A stretch of DNA of 64,000 nucleotides from Parelaphostrongylus tenuis (taxonomy: Eukaryota; Nematoda; Chromadorea; Rhabditida; Metastrongylidae): assembly GCA_019055375.1 (NCBI GenBank), contig JAHQIW010007055.1, positions 124,001 to 188,000 of the forward strand, in the 5' to 3' direction. The position numbers were made by a program, and so were the translations under genes. The stretch's first letter is position 1; every line of letters begins with the position of its first letter. Positions 10,633-22,600 of this stretch are shown piece after piece. The notes beneath the pieces are model-generated. The model was not told the origin of the DNA and did no database searches. It was given only the letters and a program-made list of their open reading frames with translations.

Positions 10633-13600
10633 GTTGGTTGACTTCTACTTCTGCTCGATTTGCTTTTCGTCTATTCACATCAAAGCTACATAGCATAGCG
10701 TAGTAAGTCCAGTAACAGATGTGACTAAGTAAATGTCATAAGTTCAAAGCAGTGAAGTATTATACATTCAAGAGTGAAATAATCAGGTGATTTTTTAATT
10801 GCGAATATTTCTGTGTCCTAATAATCAGCATTTTGGATCGGGTCAAGGAATTTATTGGATCTTGAGATTTTGCTTTCAAATAGATCATATTTTCTATTGA
10901 GTCAATATTTTGGAGTTTTTTGTTCCATTTGATGTTAATCACCGAGATTTTCACGAATTTTAAAGTGATTGGTAGAATATAACAACAGAATACAAGAGCC
11001 AACAAGTTCACTTATTTGACCGTTGTTAAAGGTATTCAAAAATTTGAACCTTTCAGGCGTTTGGTAAGCATTACGGTGTGAATGCATGCAATGGTTGCAA
11101 GGGTTTCTTTCGGAGAAGGTAAAACAGCTCCTGTGTTATGATATTATTTTCAAGTTAACTATTAGTTGGTGTGAATACGGTATAGTTTATGGAAAATATT
11201 GCTTGTTACAAGTCATCGATGAATATTTATGAGAACTAAATATTCTAGCGTGTGGAACAATCGTCAATACATGTGCCGCTTCGACGGTCAATGTGCAATC
11301 GCGAAAGGTTTGATGCTGGCTTCAATTATTAAAATATCTATAGTTTCAATTCGTTCAATTGAAGGCAGTTTTTTGAGCATATGTAGGCAGAAAAAGCGCG
11401 CGTAGAGTTGTGATCATAGAATGCATGGTTCGGCTCGACCTCGTGCCAATTTCGCAGTTTGGTAACCTTATTGTCCAAGAAAACAAAAGACTTCACGCGT
11501 TGTTATACCCTTGCAAGTCTTTAAAAGCTCTATAAAGCTCTCGGCATTGATCAATCCCTGAAGGATGCGCCATGCATTCATTTTCAATTTTTAGCATCGT
11601 TTGAAGTGATTACGTGCATATCTGGCCTTTACAATGACCCGAGGTTGTACTTGGCGATGTATCAAATCACTGTTGCTATCTACCCGGACAAGTCTAGTAC
11701 CAATTTACTGACCCTGGTGAGACGGAAAGCTTGGTCAGCTCTGGGCGCGGGGTTGAAACTTCACTAGCGAGTGATTGACCGTGTGTCTCAGAACTCCTCT
11801 AACCACTGCACCAAACGCTCTTCTGCAAGTCACTACTCAGACAAAATATGTGTTGAATCACCTCAATGACGAGTAGTCGATTCAGTAGATTTGGCCTAAT
11901 TCTACGGGACTGATTAGCGCCAGACGCTTCGTCCATCAAGTACACTATCCTTCTCATATTCACGTAAGTCTTCTTCCTTGATAGCTATTTCCCAACCCAA
12001 TTTCTATTCGTTTCTCACTCGGTCAATCTTCGTCAAAGGTGGTGATCTGTTTCGAGCGTAGTAACATCTACTGATTCCGAATTCCTTAAATTGTTTCCAT
12101 TTACGAATTTAGATGGTTGTAGACGTTCGCCACGAACACGCCCATCGTTTGGATGGTTCTCCAAGAGGACGCTACCATTCTCTCGGAGTTCACTCCACAG
12201 TTCTTTTCGTCCAATTGTCGTCTGTTTCTTCCTGTTATATAGGCGACGTATCAGTATTTTGAGCACTCTATGAGTGGTGCACAGAATTTTTGACGTGGTT
12301 CAAGTATTACCCACATCTCTGCTACATAACAGACTGTTGGACGGACTATTGCGCGTTCGAAAATTAGTGTGGAATTTTGAGTCTCCTCGTTGGTCGCTAG
12401 CTTTCTTAAGGAAGCGAAATGCTATATATGTTGCTCTCTCTCTCCCTCCTCTTTCTCTCTCTCTCTCTCTTTCTGTCTCTCCCCCTCTCTCTCTTTGGAT
12501 AATGTTGTTCTCTATGTTCATTGAACACTCATATTACTTGTACGAAGTTTTCTTTGTAATCAGTGAACCATCAAATCCTTTTGTTGGCATTCGCCCAATG
12601 GACTTCTTCGTGAACTGGGTATATGTCCGACTTGATATTGCACAGTCCAATCGTTCCCTTTTCGCCAAGCTCAATTATCTCATCTTTACTTCGTTGAACT
12701 TCGTGACAAGATGACAAATATTTTATAGGAAATTTTTTCATTAATACGTATGATCTTTCAACTGATTCGACTGAGTCCAGTGAATCTGTTGTCCACTGCA
12801 GTGCAGTAGTAAGAAGCTCTGGCAACACTACGTCTCCTCGTTGAATCTTTTCTCCTATTGGCATGGTAAAAAGTGAAAAGGATGGTTCTTGATCTGCAGT
12901 TTGATAACAATCAGCCAATGTTCTAATATAATACGAGTCAACTCGTTGGTTGATGAATGATAATAGTACCGCATTCTTTCTAGCGTTTATCAACTATCAA
13001 AAAGCGTTCAAACTTCTTGGTAGTCAATAAAGGTTGCGAAAAGGAACGAATGTCTCGACAAAGCTCTATGACACGTAACTTTGTTCGAATGTGGTCCGTG
13101 TAGCAGAATCTCTGTCGGAATCCTGCTTTATCGACTAGTCGTGCCGCATCCAAACTTTTTGATATATGCAAAAGTGTATTTTTCGTGAAGAACTCAAAGA
13201 GTGCACAACAAGAATATCAAGCGGTAGTAGAGATTTCTTCTGTGATCGTTCTTAACTAAGTGACTGTACGCGAAGTCTTCCACTGGTATGGGATTTGATT
13301 GCTTCTGAATATGATGTCATAAGGGTTGCGAGTGCCATATGTGATGGTTGACCTCCAGTAGGAATAAAGTCGGCTTTGATATTAAGGGTCATACAGGACA
13401 GGCTATGCCTCTCTTTAACTTTCTATCGTAACGCGGACTCCAGGTGGTAATTTCAATCGTGATACCGCGATTTTTCTCCATCGGAGATTTTTGAGTTCGA
13501 AACGGTGATTGTGCAACGGAAAAGGTTGGTTTAGAATTCTTTTGCTATTGTTCCATATTATAATAGGATGTGGTGATAGTCCCATCTTCGATCATCAGGA

Positions 13601-16600
13601 CGAATAGTGGAACATTATATTCGCGCAGAACGCGACGGAATTACATTGGCCTAGATCGTCTTTGGACTGTTCTCAATACTCCTCAGCGATTTATTATTTT
13701 ACCATTCTTTTAGCAGTGTTTCGGTAAATACTTTAGGGTTTTATACCACGCTGATACAACATAGTTTTCTCTACAAGTTTGTACAGATTTTGTTCAAAAA
13801 TTATTCCTATGTGCAAAGCAATCTTCGAATGTGAGATGTATCTTTATTTCCGCTCTCACACTGCTCTACAGAAACCATTTCAATAACTAGTTTATGCTTC
13901 AAGTTCGCCGAGATTTGAACAATCTAATGAGCTTAGTGTAGCCCAATAGAAAAGCGATCCTCAGGCAATAGTTGAGCAAATCAGAGAAGCCGAGTGTGAA
14001 ACATAAATTTATATCGGCTGCTACAACGTATTAAAGAAGGTTTATTGAAAACCAATCAAAGTGTCGAAATCCCCGAGATTCAAGCTTTTGAATGATTGCT
14101 CAAACTATAGATAATAAACTTTATTTAGCAAAAAGACCTTTGAAAATCTGAGGATTTAAATGACCCTCATCGTCCACAAAGGGTTAAAGGTGCTGAGTGA
14201 TCTGCCAAACTTTCAACCTCTGACGGGAGTTGAACTTGCGTTTTATTAATATGGGAGTTGTGTGCCACCACTACAGCACCGCGGCTACAGCTCTGCTACT
14301 CTTTTTAAACGCCTATATGCACACCAGACTAAATCCACCAACGGTTGGTTGCTAACAGCTGCGATATCTCATATGAAAGAAAGAGTGGTGATAGGGCAGT
14401 GCCTTCAATAATTTATCCTACTTACACCAATGTAAATCTTTCTGGAAATGCTCTACTGCCTCTTTGTGTGGCATTTATTGTTGACTTTGTTAGACATATA
14501 ACAATTCAATCGAGCTTCAGTTCATTCACATTTCGGCGGGAAACGGCTTAAACTTCGACAGATGTTTTGAGTCTCTCGACAAAATTTTGTACTCTTCATT
14601 CTGGTCATTTGCCATACACATGAGAGAATTTTATTGATAATATTCTTGTCATGCACGACTAAACTTGTTTTTTTTTTTTTGGGACGATGATAAAAATCCG
14701 TTTCCAACGTACGATCGAATCAAATCTTCACACTAAGGAAGCGGTGATCAAATCTCATAAAGAATCTATGTAATCTGAGATGTCAAAGAGGCACCTTTTC
14801 TGTTTTTGAGAGTGTAGTTGGTCTCCACATAAATCATGCCGATAGGAGACCCCATGTGCATCGGTGTTTTTCTCTGTTGTTGAAAAATGATCTCAGCAGA
14901 AATGACGTCTGTGGGCAAGAGTTTTACAAGAAGGTTTTCATTCTCAATTCGATCTACAGCCCCTAAATCTTCTGTCCTATATTCGTTTTCGTTCACAGTC
15001 CATATTTTGGTATTGAAATCCCCATCGGGGAATCTGTTAAGAGTTTTCGATACGGATTGCTTTCTCGCACTGACTGCAGTATGTTTTCAGTTCGCTCCTG
15101 CAGCTGTAGAAGTTGATGAGTAGCTTTTGATAAGACTAATTTCTTTTAACACGGAATTTGAAGGAGGAACATGACCAATATCGGTGATAGTGTTTCTTTG
15201 CGTTGTGACTGGATGAGGAATAAATGGGTGCATGATAAAGCCAACGCCTCTAGTATTTCATAGCGGAAAATTTTGTCAACAAATTACATCTTTTATCTTA
15301 CTAAAATATATCGGTCTCCCTATTTTTCAACTGTATAAGGTGATTTAATGGAAGTTATCACTTTTTGCTTCTTCTTAAGCGGAGCACGAGGTATCAAATC
15401 CAAACTTTATTCACACAATCAAACAGCTAACGTTTTGGCGGATCGCCTTCGTCAGAGCCTGGAAAGGTCAAAGTTGCTAACAATCCGAGCAGTCAAACAC
15501 TTCCATCACTTCTTTAGAGAAAATTCTTAGACCTAAACTTCGATTGCATCAAGCACAAAGTCAAGCTTTGACATACTCACCACTTTTTATTACATGTCTT
15601 CCATTCAACGAACAGGTGAAGAACAACGGAACGGTATTCACATAGACCAGTAATGCACTATACCCATCGAAATAACAGTTATATACTGACTCATATCACG
15701 GGTAATTACGAGGCATTCTTGCTTGCGGGTTCATAGCTGGATTGTCGTGTTTATCCAGATCGCCTCAAGTACCTTTCGCGCTGATGTTTTTTGCTCCTGC
15801 TCAAGATGGTGAACTCGATATGTAACACTCCCGCATGATTTTGGGCTCTATGTATACCTGACGGGGTGTTTTTTCTAGTATGGCGCATGCCAGCTAGGTG
15901 TTGTTCTATGCGAGCATAGAGCGGCCTACTCGTTTCGCCAATGCTTTGCAAGAGATTCGACACACTGTGCCTACGCTCATGAATCACCGTCTCTGCCGTA
16001 AGGGTACATTCGGCAGTTTTTGTTGTACAGAGACAGTCATATTAACGATTGCGAACTAATTGGCGCCTAAGAGTATTTGGTGGTTCTTCTGTTAGTGATA
16101 CCAGATGCTCTAAGCCTGCTCTCTTCAAGCAACGTTTTATAGCCGTATTTATCTCATTTGGAAAGAACGGGGGGATAAACGGGATCTTACTTTCACTAGA
16201 ATCTCGTGCAAGGACGTGTTGCTTCCTCTAAACCTAAGCCGGGGTTACAAAGTTGTAGCCATTAGAAATGGCTATTTCCCGAGATAGCTTTTCGGATTCT
16301 CTTCTTTGCTCCTCTCCGGTGCACACACCGGCGGCTGTTCGCAACATGTTTATTACTAACGCCTTTTTATGTGGGAGGGATGAGAGGAGAAATAGTGAAC
16401 CAGGATATTTTTATTACTTGGCTTGCGGTACCACTTTGTGATATAGCCTTTGTCGCTTAAGTTTATTTGCACGTTCAGAAAAAGAGTTATTATCTTTTGG
16501 TGTCTCACGGATGAAATTTATTACTCTGAGTGTTCACCCAGCAATCTAAAGCATCTGTCTAACTCTCCTTGAGAAGAACAGATGACCAAGCAATCATCTA

Positions 16601-19600
16601 TATACGTACACTAGAGTAATGGCTGGAGATCAATCACTGGAGCTTTTACTTTGGACATGAGAGCAATAGCTACGTTAGGAGCCACTCGCAGCCCCATTGT
16701 CGACCCTCTAGTATGTGCAAAGTACTTCCCAAACCATCTGAAGATTGAGTATTTTAGACACTCCTTCAAGAGTATCATGAATTGCTGAATCGATAAACCA
16801 AACATGTTGACAGCTCCTTGATGTTTTGTAAGAATCTCTTGTGTTGCTTGTAATGCAGAGTCATTTGACACGTTGGTTCAGCGAGAAGTGCCGTCAAATG
16901 ATTCGATTACGAACGCGTTATTGTTAGAATGCATATAGATTCCGCTAAAGAAGATCAAGCGAGTCATAATAAGGCAAGTAATGCCTCAATAAATTCCAGG
17001 ACCACTGTGTTAGGAGGCTTAACTCTTCCTGATGGTGCACCCTCAACCTTAGAATTGGGTCTAAGGTTCTTACCATCTCAGCCCTTTTCTGAGGTATCCC
17101 TGCGTAAGGTGGCGGGTAATCTACATGAGCTGCAAGACAAACTCCGTAAAAAAGCTAAAATCGATGAGATTTGTAGGGAAGAACACAGCAAGTAGAGACT
17201 TTGCCAATTTCACCACTTCCTAAATCGTTTTACAGACAACAAGACCTCAACGAGGAAGTTGATAGGAAATTTAGGAAATCTGTGGACGAAACTTTCAAAA
17301 CTCTTATCCATTATCGCGTTAAAATCTTTCAATCAAATCTCACCGAGCTGCAAAAATGTGGGATAAAAGAAGTTTGGAATTTGATAATAGAAGAAAAAAT
17401 CAGACTATCAGTTAGCGATATGGGTGGAGAGTTCGTAGCCATTCCCGAAAGTTAGATATCGAAATAACTAAAAGGCATCTTGAACATGCTTCCTTTACCA
17501 ATCATTTTATGAAAAGAAATTTGGGAGACAGTACCGCAAATCAAACATTGAGTGGGTCCAAACGGCAAAAGCTGCAGGTATAAGACCATCTGTCATCACT
17601 CAATTAAAAATCCAATCAACAACATGTCCCGTCTTATACTTACTTATAACAACACATAAGTTACTATCCACTGATGATATGATGTCTAATAATGCCATCC
17701 ACATTCAAAATTGAACCCATCATCAGCTGGGTAGACGGACCGACGGATAGATAGTATGGTTCTTGAATTTAATAACATCTCAGTTAGTAAGACACATTCC
17801 AGCCCATTTGACTAACACTCAGATGTTCCTGGACCGTTTGCGCAACGCGAATCCAAATAACGCGTTAGTAATGGAATCATTTGACGTCACTTCTCTCTAT
17901 ACCAACGTGTCAAATTACTCTACATTACAAGCCACACACGAGCTTCTTACAAAACATCAAGGAGCTATCAACGTGTTTAGCTTATCGATTCAGCAGTTCA
18001 TGATACTCTTGAAGGAGTATTTGAGTTGCTCAATCTTCAGATGGTCCGGGAAGTACTCTGCACAGACTAATGGGGCAGCGACTGACGCCCAACCTAGCTA
18101 TTGCTTTCATGTTCAAAGTAGAAGCTCCAGTGATTGATCTCCAGCCATTACTCTACTGTAGGTATATAGATGATTGCTTAGTCATCTGTTCGACTCAAGG
18201 AGAGTTAGACAGATGCTTTAGATTGCTAGGTGAACTGTCAAGGCATATAGAATTCATCCGTGAGACACCAAAAGATAAATGGCTTTTTTTTCTGAACGTG
18301 CAAATAAACTTTGGCTACAAAGGCTACATTACAAAGTGGTGCCGAAAGCCAAGTAATAAAAATGTCCTGGTTCACTATCTCTCCTCTCATCCCTCGCACA
18401 TAAAAAAGGCGTTAGCAAAAAACATGTTTCAAACAGCGGCCGGTGTGTGCACCGGAGAGGAGCAGAGAAGAGAATCCGAAAAGCTATCTCGGGAAATAGC
18501 CATTTCTAATAGCTACAACTTTGTAACTCCCGCCTTAGGTTTGGAGGGAACAACACGTCCTTGCACGAAAGTTGCAGAAAAAGTAAGACCTCGTTTATAC
18601 TCCCGTTTTTCTATAAATGAGGTAAGTACGGCTTTAAAACATTGTTTGAAAAGAGCAGGCTTAGAGCATCTGGTATCACTAACAGAAATACCAAATACTC
18701 TTGAGTACCAATTAGTTCGTAATCGTTTATATGAGCGCCTCTGCACAACAAAAAACTGCTGAATGTGCCCTTACGGCAGAGACGGTGATTCCATGAGCGT
18801 AGGCACAGTGTACCTGATCTCTTGCAGATCGTGCGACGATAAATATATTGGTGAAACGAGTAGGCTGCTCTAAATTGGCACAGAAAACACCTAACTGACA
18901 TGCGCCATGCTAGAAAAACACCCCGCTAGGTATACGTAGAGCCCAAAAGCATGCCGGAGTGTTTGATATAGAGTTCACCATCCTTGAACAGGAGCAAAAA
19001 ACATTAGCGCGGAAGATACTCGAGGCGTTCTGGATGAAAACGACCAATCCAGCTATGAACCGCAGAGAAGAATGCCTCGTGATCACCCGTGTTATGAGTT
19101 AGTATATAAACTGTTATTTTGATGGGTATAGTGCATTACTGGCTTATTTGATTACCGTTCCGTTGTTCTTCACCTGTTCGTTCAGTGGAAGACACATGAT
19201 AAAAAGCGGTGAGTATGTCAAAAGTTGACTTTGTGCTTGATGCGATTGAAATCTAGGTCTGACAATTTTTTCAAAGAAGTGATAGGAGGGTTTGAGTGAT
19301 TGGATTGTAAAGATCTTTGATCTTTCCAGGCTCTGACGAAAGTGACCTGCCGAAGCGTTAGCTGTTTGATTGATTGAGTAAGGTCGGATTTAACACCTCG
19401 TGTCCCGCTTAAGAAGAAGGAAAAAATAAGAATTACTGAAGCATGCCGAGGTTTATATACAGTCGGTCATGGGATTTGTTACAGGAGGTTATTACGACCA
19501 GCGGCTTCAAAAAAAAAATTGAAAGATTGGAGTTTGAAGTGCCCGTCCTTGTGTTACATATGCAGGATAGCAAGGAGTCTTCGCCGTGCGCCGTGAATAT

Positions 19601-22600
19601 ACTCATTTTGCCCCTTTTCATGTGTGCATTCTTCTGTTTGGTGAGCTCAAACCGGTTACCCTGACATTGTGAATGGGAACGCCCAGTATGCGTGATATTG
19701 AGGGTGCACTTTTGCTGTGGTTGAAGCATTGTGGTTCCCCAGAATCACACAAGTTTTTCAACCCATATTTATCTAGCTCTTCTCGGGTTCGCCACCGCGG
19801 GTAGTCTTTGTGGATTAGAGCGAGGTTTCCATCTTGCGACTACTTTGATACCAAAGCGATAGTGATTCTGGGTATATGTTAATTCCAATCGGACTTCAAA
19901 ATCTAAACACAAACTCCTCATCTTTCGAGGCTTTGCTGTGAGTTAAGCCTTTGGCGTATATCGTAGTCAGAAACAAGAAAGACCTCCGAGGCACAGTGAG
20001 GCGGAGAATGTTCAGGAGGTGCTATTAAGCCTGCCAGAATATTTAGATCGGTATCTTAATAAACTAGTCCAGGTCAGGTAGTATATGGTTTAAATTACGG
20101 TTTTTGGAATTACAAGACTGAAATTCTTAATTATATATCCTTGTACTAAAACTGTTATCGTTTGCAGAACATCGAAATGTCTGTCGTGCGTGTCGTTTAA
20201 AGCAGTGCTTCATCGCTGGGATGAATCCTCGAGGTGAGATTCACGCTTAGATTGTTCGTAGTTCAACAAAATGCAGTTTAGATGGTTTTTCTCAAACTTT
20301 GGTCTGGAGCAGAGTTGCTGGTCAATATTGGTTTTCTTTGTGAAATCGACAAGTGATAGTTTTGAGAGTGATCAATGTTGCAACTTTAAAGGACATTTTC
20401 ACGACAAAATATGCAATTTCTTGACTTTCATTACCCACACACTTGCATCATTTGTAGTCTTTCAACGCAATCATAAATACTATGCATTTTTAGCTGTACA
20501 ATCAGAACGAGAACGTAGTGATCCGTTGCATGAGATGGAGGACTGTGACGACGATTATCGAGAAAACTCTCCAGATAGGTGAGCTCAAGTGATTTTCATT
20601 TTATGTATCACCTGTATCACCTGTCGTCCCGTTGATCGTCGAGTGACTCGAGCGGGTACCAGCAACTCTTCCATTTTTCCCTATCGCGTGCAAGAGTAGC
20701 CCAGTGGGTCCTCCTCGCTCTAGGAATTCGCTGAGCATCATATCTTTCTTCCATCGCTTTCGTGAAGAAATCGGACCAACGGGTCAGTGGTCTTCCTTTA
20801 GAGCGCTTGACGTCCCGAGGAATCCAGTCGGTAACGGCTCTCGTCCATCGGTTGTCGTTGAAGCGCATCACGTGTCCGGCCCACCTTATTTTCGATATCC
20901 TGGCGTGTAGAACGGCGTCTCTGATTTTCGATCGTTGACGTCGGTCGGAAGTTCGGATCCTTTGTCTCATTTGCGAAATACGAGATACTCCTAGCATCGA
21001 CCTTTCGACTGCGCGTTCGATAACGGCAAGTGATCTTTCATCCTGCTTACGTAGCGACCAGGTTTCTGCTGCATACGTTAGGGCAGGGATAATTGTCGAG
21101 TCGAAAAGGTGGGCACGGAGTCGGATGTTCTTTGTCCTCTTCACTACATCTTCGATGCTCTTAAACGTTCCCCAAGCCGCTCGTTTCCTCCTGCTCAACT
21201 CTGGGGCTAGGTCGTTCATCATGTTGATTTCACGACCTAGATAGATGTAACTGGAGCATTCGGAAATTGTCGTTCCGTTGAGCGTGAATAGGGCATTAGA
21301 AACCCATCCGTTCCTCATGAACATTGTTTTCGTTAGATTCAGTTGAAGACCGATCTTTCCACAGGCGTTATCGAAATCAGTCAACATTCGTTCCGCTTGG
21401 CTGATGTTTGGTGTTATGAGAACGATATCGTCAGCAAAGCGAAGATGGTTTAATTGTCGACCGTCAATTTTCACTCCCATTTCGTCCCATTCTAATGTTC
21501 GCATGACGTTTTGCAGGGTGGCAGTGAATAGTTTTGGCGATATTGTATCGCCTTGTCGAACCCCTCTTCTTACGTCAATGATGATATTGTTGTAGAATGG
21601 AGATATTCTGGTCGTGAAATCTTTATAAAGCTCACGAAGGATCATTATGTACCGAGTAGGGACGCCCTGGTTATCCAGAGCCTCTATAACCGCTTCTGTT
21701 TCCACTGAATCAAAGGCTTTTTTCAGATCGATAAAAGTGAGACAGAGTAGTTGTTTGTACTCTCGCGAAACTTCAATGAGTCTTGTAATCGTGTGGATGT
21801 GGTCCATGGTACTAAATCCTTTTCTGAACCCTGCTTGTTCGCATGGCTGTCCTTCGTCCAGTGTTCTGTCAATCCTGTTCAGGATGACTCGAGTAAAGAG
21901 TTTATAAACAACGGACAGCAAGCAGATTGGGCGATAATTGCCTATGTCGTGAAGGTCTCCCTTTTTGAACAACAATACGGTCTTGCTGGTTTTCCATTGA
22001 ATAGGGGCCTTGCATTCTGACAGGTAGCGAGTGAAGAGCCGAGCCAGGGTGTTGATGAGAACTGGCGGCAGGTTCTTCAGGTGTTCTGGTCTAATCCTGT
22101 CTGGACCGGGTGTTGTTCTGTTTTTCACCGACGATATAGCATGTCGGATTTCGGAAGAAAGGACCGGTGGAACGACATATTCGTCCTCTTTCAATTTATA
22201 TGACGGTAAGAGAACATGGCTAGCGAAGAGATCCGAGTAGTATTGGTGGATGATTTTCTCCATAGCCCTTCTGGAAGCTGTAAGTGTCCGTCAGGGTATC
22301 GGAGTGCAATCATCTTGGTCTTATAGTTGGCGAAGCCTCGCTGGGCTCTGCGAATGCTCTTCCCAGCTTCTGCAGCTTCTGCCATAACTGCTGCTCTTCT
22401 CTCTTTAAGGTCTTCTTTTATCGCTTCTCTTCATCGTTTCGCAAGTTCGGACGTAAGGTTTCGGTTGCCTGCAGCTCGTGCGATTCCACGTTGACGTATC
22501 CGCTCGAGTGTCTGCGGAGACAAGCGTCTCTTCGTGACCTTAGGACTCTCGGCTTTTTTTAGCGCTAACGTGAAGATATTCAACGAGTCGATCGTATTCT

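Larger units (their letters stand above)
16926..19430 (+). mobile_element. Penelope-like retroelement, + copy
   Basis: Frames at 16929-17195, 17201-17455, 17763-18137 and 18070-18762 cover an N-terminal region and a reverse transcriptase: motif [12 protein letters not shown], motif B around [14 protein letters not shown], motif [18 protein letters not shown] endonuclease remnant follows at 18793-18990 ([19 protein letters not shown]). The end carries a hammerhead-like motif at 19333-19364. Frameshifts occur near 17460 and 18080. It lies in receptor intron 3. Confidence 0.85.

Noticed and set aside
12274..12714. A 146-residue + frame with a Leu/Ser-rich stretch.
   Set aside because: It runs through a CT microsatellite and an RTE-like remnant. 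There is no domain and no splice support.
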